A stretch of DNA of 64,000 nt. Origin: Gordionus sp. m RMFG-2023. Its lineage: Eukaryota > Nematomorpha > Gordioida > Chordodea > Parachordodidae. A program made the position numbers and the translations under genes. The notes under the pieces are model-generated. The model was not told the DNA's origin. It did not search any database and saw only the letters and a list, made by a program, of their open reading frames with translations. Of the stretch, positions 22,779-32,310 are shown piece by piece. Numbering within the stretch: position 1 is the stretch's first letter; every line of letters begins with the position of its first letter. The stretch is from NCBI RefSeq assembly GCF_954871325.1, contig NC_088775.1:37921561-37985560 (forward strand), read 5' to 3'.

Positions 22779-23944
22779 TTATTTTTTTAATTGACTTTTA
22801 TATAAAAAAATCATTTGAATAATGTTCATTTTCACTTTATCTTTGTGATCCTGTGGTAAAGATGACAATTCTTCATCTATAAATTTAGCAAAGGAGGATA
22901 CCTCTTTTTATCCTCCTCTATTTTTATTATTTTTTCAAATAATTTTTCTCTATAATTTGTTTCTCCTTTTTTATTCGATTTTGAAATATCTTTTTCTACA
23001 TATATATTTTCATCTGTGGTGATATCATACAGCGGAGTCGAATTTGATATGGTTATGTTGGATATTTGTGTTTAGGTGTTAATGTTTTGTTTAAAAAAGA
23101 TAATGCTTCATAATACGGCCATACAGATATTTATGGTGGTCCTGCTGAACCACTAGGTTTATCCAGAGTTTTTTTATATTCTTTATTTTGGTTATCTCTT
23201 AGATTGTTCCATCTAGTCTTTAACTCATCACCTAAAAATATAAAACAGATAAATAATCATATTGTTTGCTCAATTATTGATAGTATTTAATTTAATTAAA
23301 AAAATTAAGTTTGCTCCTAAATAATTATTCAAAGATATTGATTAACATTGTAATACCAAATTTAAGAATTAAATAGTAAGCTTAATCTTTTTATCTAAAT
23401 ACTTAGATGAGATATATTAATACAATAAATTTAACTCATCACCTCAAAAATATAAAACAGAGGTAATGAATGATCATATTGTTTGCTCAATTATTGATAG
23501 TATTTAATTTAATTAAAAAAATTAAGTTTGCTCCTAAATAATTATTCAAAGATATTTATTAACATTGTAATACCAAATTTAAGAATTAAATAGTAAGCTT
23601 ATTCTTTTTATCTAAATACTTAGATGAGATATATTAATACAATATTAATTCATCACCTCAAAAATATAAAACAGAGGTAATGAATGATCATATTGTTTGA
23701 TCAATTCTAAATATATATATAATTATTGAAAGTGTTCAATTTAATTAATAAAATATATTCAAAAAAATTTATGTTATATTTATAAAGTTTTAATACATGA
23801 TTCACCAAATTGTAGGCCTATATTTATCCAAAATTCTGATTTTTTGCGTGAATCCTTGTAACTTTCATCAAATTTATCATATATAAATTTAGATCCTCTT
23901 ACAGCTTCAATTAAATCTAACACATTAATTTTTATTTTTAACAT
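22779..23944 (-). pseudogene. MADF-BESS domain protein of the Harbinger element
   Basis: Exon 1 (23944-23797) starts with ATG and encodes LDLIEAVRGSKFIYDKFDES and FWINIGLQFGES, the first half of a MADF (Myb/SANT-like) DNA-binding domain. A 565-nt intron separates it in phase from the exon at 23231, which gives DELKTRWNNLRDNQNKEYKK, the second half. Past a stop after SGSAGPP, other frames still encode YVEKDISKSNKKGETNYREK and a C-terminal BESS-like segment FAKFIDEELSSLPQDHKDK running to a stop at 22779-22781. Harbinger transposases need such a partner for DNA binding and nuclear entry. The stop and later frame changes make this copy non-functional. Confidence 0.7.
23225..23690. repeat. ~218-bp direct repeats in the MADF gene intron
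   Basis: A block starting AACTCATCACCT and containing GCTCAATTATTGATAGTA and ATAGTAAGCTTA recurs near 23223, 23430 and (partly) 23643; the starting phrase appears again near 24207. Each copy contains the acceptor border of exon 2, so splice-site copies are scattered through the intron. Confidence 0.75.
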
Positions 23945-24539
23945 GAACAAGCTAAAATATTAGAAATAAAAAATTATATTTAGTTATTTTTAACAAGGTA
24001 GATGAGAGTAAAAGAGAAGATAAATGAAATAGTTATGATAAAATGCTATTATAATTAATTCAAAAAATTCTATTAGTTAATAATGTATATATGTATTATG
24101 ATATTAGAATTAAAATAAAATTCTATTTAGTTATGATAAATAAGCTTAGTTATTTTTAACAAGGTATGTTACAAATAGAGAAGACAAATGGAAGAGTAAA
24201 ATTTAACTCATCACCTAAAAAATATCTGTAAAAACTAACTATTTAAAAAATTCTATGTTATATTTATAAAGTTTTAATACCTGATTCACCAAATTGTTAA
24301 CCTAGATTTATCTATAATTTATAACTATAAAAAAATTATAAGTAACGTTATAACGCTTTATAAAATTTGCCGGATCAAAAAGTCAAAATGTTTTGACTTC
24401 AAAATTTGCCGGATCCGTTTTCAAGACGGAAGGTATCGGAACGGACGCACTATGAACATATATATCATTTTTAATGAGATTGACTTTTGACGGAACGGAT
24501 GTAAAAATCGGATCCGTCTCCACTATGAAACAGCCTAAA

Positions 24540-25719
24540 TTTAAGTATAAATAATATAGTTGATTAGTGATTTTGAACTCGGCTAATTAGAATATTAAAT
24601 TTTAATTTTCAATTAATATTTATTTAATAGGGTTATATAATCATTTAAATAATAAAAGTCAATAAAGCTTCAACTGTTAATGCTAAATTAATATTTAGTG
24701 AGTGATATTAATATTCCATTTTTATCACAGAATTTGATTGCAAGCTGACATAGTGAAAATATAATTTATAAGTATTAATCTAATCTAATAATTAAAATAG
24801 TATTCATTTAAGAATAATTTAGATAGACTTATTAATTTTTAAATTATAAAATTAAATCTATATATTACTCAATAAAATTATAAAAGAAATCATTCAGTGG
24901 GCAATCTAGAAAATTTATTTTTCAATGGGTTATTAAGGAGCCATCAAAAAAATTTTTTTTGCTACAGGGGGCTATTCAAATTTTTCAGGGGGCTTTCCCC
25001 CACCCTCCTAGCGACGCCACTGATTTTATAACCAATTTTGAATAATAGAGGATTAACTCTATGTTAATTACTTTTAAAGAAATCTCTATACTTATTTGGA
25101 CCTTGAAAATATTTTTAGGAAGAGGAATGGTAATTAAATTTAAAAATGAATACTATAGTTGTTTAGTGATTTGGAACTCGGCTAATTACAAGATTTAATT
25201 TATTAATTTTCAATTAATAAATGATTATACTTATTTAATTAGGGTTATAAAAGAATTTAAATAATAAAAATCAATTTAGCTTCAACTGTTAATGCTAAAT
25301 TAATATATTCCATTTTTAACACAGAATTTGACTGCAAGCTGACATAGTGAATATAATTTATATATATTAATCTAATCTAATAAATAAAATTGCACTCATA
25401 TAATAAAAATTCAGATAGTCTTAAAATTTTTAAATAATATAAAATTTATATGTATTAACCTAATCTAATAATTAAAATAGCACTCATTTAATAATAATTT
25501 AGATAGTCTAATTAATTTTTTAAATAATAAGATCAAATCTATATATAATACTTATAATTAAGAATTATAAAAGAAATCGTTCAGGGGACTAAAAAATTTA
25601 TTTTTAGTTCAGGGGGATATTAGGGAGCCATTAAGAAAAAAATATTATTTCGCTTCAGGGGGCTATTCAAATATTTCAGGAGGCTATAGCCCATCCGCCT
25701 CCCTCTAGTGACGCTACTG
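24540..25719. repeat. Two direct copies of a ~500-600-bp element end
   Basis: 24540-25022 and 25137-25719 share GAACTCGGCTAATTA, AGCTTCAACTGTTAATGC, GCAAGCTGACATAGTGAA and a final GGGGGCTATTCAAAT…GCGACGCCACTG-type end. They are the right ends of the inner and outer hAT-like copies, not a tandem array in origin. Confidence 0.75.
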
Positions 25720-25734
25720 AAAGCATTATTCTAA

Positions 25735-25899
25735 AAATTTTGTCAAGTCAATTGAAAATTAATTCAATCCATTCGGCTTAGAAAAAAATAAAAAATTCTC
25801 CCATCTAACCTCACATTTTTTATGATGGCATATTAGCAAGGAATAAAAGGTATATTTTTTCTTATTTACACGCATTTTCCGAATCCATTAAAAGTTACT
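25735..25899. other. AT-rich spacer, nothing recognised
   Basis: Short non-coding gap before the first Ty3/Gypsy remains. A left LTR of that element was looked for and not found. Confidence 0.4.
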
Positions 25900-26640
25900 G
25901 TTATATTAAAGAAGTTAAGGGAATTGTAATGTAGGATTCCGGGTGGATAGAAGGGCGGAGATGGAGGTTCTGGGAAGGAAGGTAGTGAAGGGAATACGTT
26001 GTTTCAGATGTGGCAGAGAGGGTCACATCAGTAGGGAATGCAGTGTAGTAGGTGAAGTGGGAAATATGGAGGGGTATAGAAGATGTTTTAAATGTTCTAA
26101 GGAGGATCATTTGATTATGGATTGCCCGGGAATTCATGAGAGGGTAGGGGCATGACTGAGAAAAGGAGGATATTAAATGATTTAATAGTTTATAGTTTAA
26201 ATTTATATAGATAATAGTTAATAACAAAATTATTAGTATTATTTGGAAAATATATATATTAATAATTATAAAAATTATTTTAATGTGAGTAGTGTTTTTA
26301 GAATGATTTTGATTAGATTTTTATATTTTATTGATTTATATAATATGTATAATTTTAACTGGAATATTTTACGTGTATTTTTAGATAAGGATTATTTTGT
26401 CTCTAGTTATATATATAAGGGGGTATTTAAGGGAGATTGGTGATTATTGTTTAAATGGGGATGTTTGGGGTAATATGAGAATCCATAGAGACACGGAAAG
26501 TAAAAGAGGAGGGAGAGTTAGAATGGGGAAGGGTTGGGAGAAGTTAAGTCTTGTTGGGGAGTCCAAAGTCTTGGAGAGAGTATTGAGTCTAGGGGCATAG
26601 TCCGAGGTCTAAAGTCCATTAGTAGTTCGACTAAGAGAAG

Positions 26641-26789
26641 TATAATAGAAACAATTAGCCTTAAAGGCAATTAAATATATGATGAATTTTAAATATATAT
26701 ATTATTAATTGTGTACGACGATTAATTGTTTGTTTTGTAAAATATATATATACTGCGGTACAAAAGGTAAAAAGTTGAAAATTGTCACA
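26641..26789 (+). repeat. Left LTR of the young Ty3/Gypsy element
   Basis: Nearly identical to 30607-30775 over its alignable length. It ends TCACA, directly followed by the primer-binding-site candidate at 26791. Near-identity of the LTRs indicates a recent insertion. Confidence 0.85.
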
Positions 26790-27480
26790 ATGGCGCAGTC
26801 GTTTCAAATGGAGAAATATAATATAAAGGAGTGCAATATGGAAGTTTATTTATCAAAAATGGAATTAATATTTAAAATCGCAAAAATAGAAGATAAAAAA
26901 TCATTTTTATTAGCGAATATTGGATTAGAGGTTTATTCTAAATTATTTAATTTGTGTTTGCCAAAGACATTAGAGGAAATATCATATGATGACATAATTA
27001 AACTTTTAAAAAATTATTATATGAAGAAGACAAACTTCCTATTAGAAAGATAATTTTTTTAAAATGGAACAAGAAAAAGATGAAACCATCGTAGAGTATA
27101 TTAATAAATTAAAGATAAAGGCAAAGACGTGTGAATTTAAAGATATGTATAATACAGTATTGCGGGACAAATTAGTGTCAGGAATTAATAATGGAAAAAT
27201 ATTAATGAAATTAATTAACACGCAGGACTTGACATGGGAAAGTGCAATACAAATCGCGACCGCAATGGAGACTACAGAAATAATGTCGTATGAAAAATTA
27301 TTTGCAGGGAAGGAGATAAATAAAATCTCAAAAACAGTAACAAGGGAGCAGTATGACAAGTACAAATCAGTACCAAAAATTATTTGCTATTGTTGAGGAT
27401 TAGGAGATCACATAAAACCTAAGTGCCCTATGCCATCTGCCATAATTGTGGGATAAAAGGACATTTACAAAAAGTATGCA
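26790..27480 (+). other. gag region of the young Ty3/Gypsy element
   Basis: Begins at an ATG overlapping the primer-binding-site candidate (MAQSFQMEKYN). It contains a helical gag core and, toward the end, a CHNCGIKGHLQKVC CCHC zinc knuckle that would bind RNA in a nucleocapsid. Treated as a fossil part; some breaks are present. Confidence 0.75.
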
Positions 27481-27579
27481 GAAGGAATCGTGGAAAGAAG
27501 GAATATATTCGAACGATAGATGTTCCAGAAAATGAGCGAGAAAGTTTTGAGGATTGGGAATTTCCAGAGGAGTCTCGAG

Positions 27580-27900
27580 AAAAATTTGAGGTGAAATTAT
27601 TGATAGATAAAATTTATATTAAATTTTTAATTGACACAGGATCGGCAGTCTCCATTTTGAATATAGAAGACGTTTACCGTTTAAAAATACCAGTAACAAA
27701 AACGGATATTATTTTAAAATCTTATAATAATGTAATGATCAATATTAAAGGTAAGTGTATATTACCCGTTAATTATATGAATAAAGTTATATATCATGAA
27801 TTTATTATTGTAAACAATGGGATTAACTTGATAGGTAGAAACCTAATAAACAAATTAAAATTAATAAAAATAAATCAATGTAATATAGTTAATGAGGTTT
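27580..27900 (+). other. Aspartic protease region of the young Ty3/Gypsy element
   Basis: FLIDTGSAVSILN is the retropepsin active-site motif, followed by IGRNLINKL near the domain end. It processes the polyprotein in this family. It lies between the gag knuckle and the reverse transcriptase as usual. Confidence 0.8.
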
Positions 27901-27959
27901 GGGAGGATAATATTGTACATATTCACTAAAAAATTAGGTTTACTAAGAGGTTTTAAGGC

Positions 27960-29350
27960 CAGTTTAGCGGTAAAATCTAACCCACAGTTACAATGTACGA
28001 AAAGTAGACCGATACCATTTGCGTGGAAGGCAAAACTCGAAACGGAATTACAACGACTGGAATCCATGGGAGTTTTAGAAAGACTAAAATACTCGAATAT
28101 CGCTTCTCCGATTGTACCCGTATTGAAGAAAGATGGATCTTTACGAATTTGCGGTGATTTCAGACAAACGATTAAAGCAAATATTTTAATAGATAAATAT
28201 CCTTTACCCAGAATTAATGAATTATTAGCCACACTAGGTAATGGGTGTAAATATACAGTATTAGATTTATCCGAAGCGTATTTTCAAATAGAGCTAGATG
28301 AGGAGGCAAAAAAGCTGTTAAACACGCCTAGTGGATTGTATCGTTTCACACGACTTCCGTTTGGGGTAGCCTCAGCGCCAGCGATTTTTCAACAAGCAAT
28401 GGATTCATTATTAAAGGGATTACCTGGAGTAGCGGTATATTTGGACGATATAATAATTACGGGGGAATCAATTGAGAGTCATAAGAAAAATTTGATAAAT
28501 GTATTAAAGACGTTAGAAATAAACGGTATGAAATTAAATCTAAAAAAATGTGATTTTTTTAAAGAAAAGATTGAATTCTTAGGTCATGCCGTTAGCGAAG
28601 AGGGAATTACGACAACAAATAAGAATGTCAATGCAATTTTAGACGCACCATTACCAAAAAACGTCAAAGAATTACAAGCTTTTATCGGTATAATAAATTA
28701 TTATCAAAAATTTATAAACAATTTTTCGACTATTGCCGCTCCATTATATAGGCTTTTAAGGAAAGATGTGCCATGGAAATGGACAAATAATGAAACAATT
28801 GTGATTAATAAATTTAAAAAATTAATATCAGAAACACCAATTTTAACACATTATAATCCGGAAAAACCGATAATTCTAGCTGCTGATGCGTCTCAACATG
28901 GAATAGGATCAGTTATATCTCATATCATTAACAACGAGGAAAAATCGATTGGATACGCGTCTCGAACATTAAATGCTGCCGAACGAAATTACAGTCAGAT
29001 AGAGCGTGAGGCTTTAGCAATTATATTTGGATTAATTAAATTTAAACAATATTTAATTGGCAGACATTTCATTATCATTACTTCAAGATTAGTAAGATGG
29101 TCATTACTACTAGCAAATTATGATTATGAATTGCAACTTCGAGGAACGAAAAAAAATAGTAATGCGGATATGCTTTCCCGGTTTCCAATTGACGGTAAAC
29201 CATCTGCTTGGGAAGAGTTAGATATTAATTTAATAGTATCGGATGCTCCACAATTTATTTCAGCGTTAGATATAAAAGCGCACACAAGAAATGACCCGGT
29301 ATTATCAAAGGTTTCACGTTACCTTACAACTGGATGGCCAAAGATGATAG
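27960..29350 (+). other. Reverse transcriptase and RNase H of the young Ty3/Gypsy element
   Basis: Long plus-strand coding stretch. RT motifs: KKDGSLRICGDFRQT, LPFGVASAPAIFQQ, and VAVYLDDIIITG with the YLDD catalytic box. RNase H of the Ty3 type follows: ILAADASQHGIGSVI, then NYSQIEREALAIIF, then NADMLSRFPI. The spacing is standard for Ty3/Gypsy. It is the best preserved retroelement coding stretch in the window. Confidence 0.9.
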
Positions 29351-29399
29351 AGGAAAATCTTAAACCGTTTTTCCAGCGCCGAAATGAACTCACGATGGA

Positions 29400-30300
29400 G
29401 GCAGGGTGTATATTATGGGGCTTAAGAACCATAATTCCAAAAAAATTACAAGTAAATATTTTGTCTTTTTTACATATGGGGCATCAGGGTTATACTAAAA
29501 CAAAATTATTGGCACAAGAGAACGTTTGGTGGCCGAATATTAACGAAGATATCGAATTACACGGTAAGAATTGTGAATTATGTCAATAATCCTGGCAATA
29601 AAACGATCATAGGGAAATGGCTCTCAGCAAATAAACCATGGGGAAAAATTCATTTAGATTTTGCCGGACCAATTAACGGAGATATATACCTAGTAATAAT
29701 AGATAGTTTTAGTAAATGGCCTGAAATACAAAAAATATCGACGAATAATTTTACTGAAGTAAGAAAATTGTTGTTAAGACTTTTTGCTATTTTCGGTTAC
29801 CCCAATACGATTGTTACGGATAATGGCCCCCCATTTCAAAGTAGAGAATTTAGTTTATTTTGCAAACAATTATCAATTAAAAATGTATATAGTGCCCCAT
29901 ACCACCCTAGAACCAATGGAGAAGCGGAGCGATTAGTACAAACTTTTAAAAAATTTTTAAAAAAACATAATGATTATAATAAAATACAAGATTTTTTGTT
30001 TAATTATCGAAATACGCCACAAATAACCACAAAACAATCACCAAGTTCAATTATGCTTAAATTTCAACCCATAGGACCTTTACAATTAATAAAACCAGTT
30101 TATCCTCATCCATATATACCTCAGTTACCAGGTTTTTTTAATATAAATGAAAAAATATATGCAAAGGATTTTAAAAAAGATAATTGGATACCAGGTATCA
30201 TCGTTAAAAGAACAGGACCAATGACGTTTTTAGTTGAAACTAAATTAGGGGTATGGAGAAGACATATTAATCAGTTAAAACATAGGTTCGACAACTCAGA
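29400..30300 (+). other. Integrase of the young Ty3/Gypsy element
   Basis: An H2C2 zinc-binding segment (HMGHQGYTKTKLL … CELC) is followed by the catalytic core: IHLDFAGPING, VTDNGPPFQSREF and YHPRTNGEAERLVQT with the DDE residues. GPMTFLVETKLGVWRRHINQ is a GPY/F-like C-terminal module. The acidic tail to about 30640 contains a short internal repeat (KDIDPI). Confidence 0.85.
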
Positions 30301-30606
30301 ATTAAAAAATAGAGAGAAGGCAAGAGAAGAAGAAACGATGCAAACTACACCAGAAATGAATGAAAATGAGCCCATACAAAACTCAATGACTAAAGACATT
30401 GATCCTATACACGAATTGGTGACCAAAGACATTGACCCAATACAAGACTCAATAAACAAAGACACCATCATAAATGATAAGATGAAAATCGACAGTAATG
30501 AGCAAACGGTGGTAGAGAACGAAAGTACAAGCAGCCGTTATCCAAAACGGATAAGAAAACAATTTATACCGTTTCAAATCGAGAGCCCAAAAAAGGAGAG
30601 AATAGA

Positions 30607-30775
30607 TGTAATAGAAACAATTAGCCTCAAAGGCAATTAAATATATGATGAATTTTAAATATATATATTATTAATTGTGTACGACGATTAATTGTTTGTT
30701 TTGTAAAATATATATATACTGCGGTACAAAAGGTAAAAAGTTGTTAAATTTATAATAAAAATTGATTTCATCACA
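30607..30775 (+). repeat. Right LTR of the young Ty3/Gypsy element
   Basis: Partner of 26641-26789. Begins TGTAATAG, ends TCACA, and is followed by the AGAAG target duplication at 30776-30780. Confidence 0.85.
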
Positions 30776-32310
30776 AGAAGTAAGTTGCAAGGGTTATTTT
30801 TGAGTCCACAAGAAGAGTCCAAACAGAAGAGTTTGGTGGGGGAGGCAGAAAGGGTGTTTGGGGAGGGGTCAAATGTATGGTCCGGGGTTGGGGAGAAGGT
30901 TAGTAGATGTCCACATTGGATTTTAAATATGGAAGGGATACAGGTAGAATTTTTAATTGATACTGGAGCGACAGTGAGTTTAATGGCAATAGGGGAGGTG
31001 TTGAAGTATTGGCCGGAGAAGAAGTTAGAGAAATCAGATAAGGTATTGTATCTATTGAATGGGAAGACAGTTGACAGTAGGGGAGAGTTAACAGTGCAAA
31101 TACCAGGAGTTAATAATGTTATTCAATTTTGTATAGTAGATAAATTGGAGGAGATTATTTTGGGGTGGGATAATTTATGGTGGGTAGGGCTATTGTATAA
31201 TTGGTGGGGTGAATTTAAGGGGATCGAGATGGAGATGAGTAAGAAGGAGGTGTTAGAGGAGATTCGAGTAATGCAGAATAAAGGGAAAAATGGATTGATG
31301 ATGGATAATATAAGGCTGGAGAGTAGGGAAGGGGATGGAATGTTTGAGAGGGAAATAAAGGAGATTTTGGAGGAGTATAAGATAATATTTGAGAAAGGGT
31401 TAGGGACTTTGAAAGATTTTGAAGTGAGTATGAGTATAAAGAAGGATTACAGGCCTAGATTTTTACCTTCAAGCTTTCCAATGGCGCGAAGAGATTAATA
31501 ATGAGTTAGATAGGTGGAAAGAAGAAGGGATAATAATACCTGTGGTACATAGTGAGTGGGCTACCCCATTAATACCTGTTCGTAAGGCAGATGGTAAGTT
31601 ACGTTTGTGTGCTGATTTTAGGATAACTTTGAATCCGGGTTTAGTTGAGGTGAGATATCCTTTGCCAAGGGTGGAAGAGATCCTAGCTAGTTTGGGAGGG
31701 TCTAGATGGTTTTCAAAGGTGGAATTTAGTAATGCCTATTTACAATTAAGGGTGAATAAGGAAATGAGTGATAAGTTAACGATTAATACACCGAAGGGGT
31801 TATTTAATTTTTTGCGATTGCCTTTCGGATTAAGTTTGTCGGCCCAGGTATTTCAGAAGGCCATGTCGAAAGTGTTTGCTGGAATCCAAGGGGTATTTTA
31901 TTATTTAGACGATGTGTTGATAGTGAGCAAGACAAAAGAAGAGCATAATAATAGATTGAGAATAGTTTTAGCAAGAATTTTGGAGAAGGGGTTAAGGGCA
32001 AATGTAAAAAAAAGTATATTCCGAGTTCAGGAGATAGATTATATAGGGCATAATACAAGAGAATATGAGATTAGGCCTATTAATAAGAATATTGATAGTA
32101 TAATTAAGATGGAGTGCCAAAGAATAAATTGGAATTGCAGTCATTTCTTGGAATGATTAATTATCATCATCGATTTATTGAAGATTTTGCGATGGTGGCA
32201 GTGCCATTCTATGAGTTACTCAGGAAGAATAATAGATTTTGAATGGGGGGGGGGGGTAGACAGGAAAGGAGTTTTCAGAATTTGAAACAAGAGATTGTTT
32301 TTTTTTCTCT

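Larger units (their letters stand above)
20740..24535. mobile_element. PIF/Harbinger element with transposase and MADF-BESS gene
   Basis: A Harbinger transposase (plus) and a MADF-BESS protein gene (minus) converge, the usual two-gene plan of this superfamily in arthropods. The right end reads, inverted, GGCTGTTTCATAGTGGAGAC and is followed by TAA, fitting the 3-bp TWA target of Harbinger. CGGATCCG palindromes lie just inside. The left terminal repeat is missing; the boundary near 20740 is set by comparison with 25031-25140, a related sequence without the insertion. A MITE (22370-22592) sits between the genes. Both genes are damaged. Confidence 0.75.
7352..25022. mobile_element. Inner non-autonomous hAT-like element with exact 8-bp target duplication
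   Basis: The left end TAGGGGCGTCGCTAGC and the inverted right end CAGTGGCGTCGCTAGG form terminal inverted repeats. They are flanked by an exact 8-bp duplication ATTTTATA at 7344-7351 and 25023-25030. Eight-bp duplications with CAG-type ends are the hAT signature, and this terminus resembles Tip100-like hAT ends. Next to both termini are G/C-rich blocks (GGGGGC, GCCCCC). The 17.7-kb span is swollen by the foldback element at 8218-20095 and a Harbinger at about 20.74-24.54 kb; the element's own sequence is only about 2 kb and encodes nothing recognisable. Confidence 0.7.
6864..25719. mobile_element. Outer copy of a CAGTGGCGTCGCTAG-ended hAT-like element
   Basis: The left end at 6864 reads CATTGGCGTATCTAG. 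The right end near 25719, read inverted, is CAGTAGCGTCACTAGAGGG. Interior flanks match the inner copy: 7200-7343 resembles 20450-20580, and 25031-25719 resembles 20610-20740 joined to 24540-25022. The inner copy therefore inserted into an older member of its own family. No target duplication survives at the outer ends (ATGCAAAC against AAAGCATT). No transposase belonging to this family is present, so it is non-autonomous. Confidence 0.5.
26641..30775 (+). mobile_element. Young Ty3/Gypsy element with LTRs and 5-bp target duplication
   Basis: A 4.1-kb Ty3/Gypsy element, K02A2.6-like in the character of its pol. Short LTRs (about 150-170 bp) at each end are nearly identical, begin TATAATAG/TGTAATAG and end in TCACA. 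AGAAG is duplicated at 26636-26640 and 30776-30780. A primer-binding-site candidate TGGCGCAGTCG follows the left LTR directly, and a purine-rich tract precedes the right LTR. Parts in order: gag with a CCHC knuckle, aspartic protease, reverse transcriptase, RNase H, integrase. It looks nearly whole with only a few breaks and is the youngest retroelement in the window. It sits inside the older Gypsy copy. Confidence 0.9.

Noticed and set aside
6864-25719. 8-bp target duplication for the outer hAT-like copy
   Set aside because: The flanks ATGCAAAC and AAAGCATT do not match; only the inner copy has an exact duplication.
25901-26227. Minus-strand 108-codon frame
   Set aside because: Antisense to the Gypsy CCHC nucleocapsid region on the plus strand.
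26790-26801. TGGCGCAGTCG as part of a tRNA gene
   Set aside because: It looks like a tRNA A-box start, but its position directly after an LTR makes it a primer-binding site; no tRNA cloverleaf follows.
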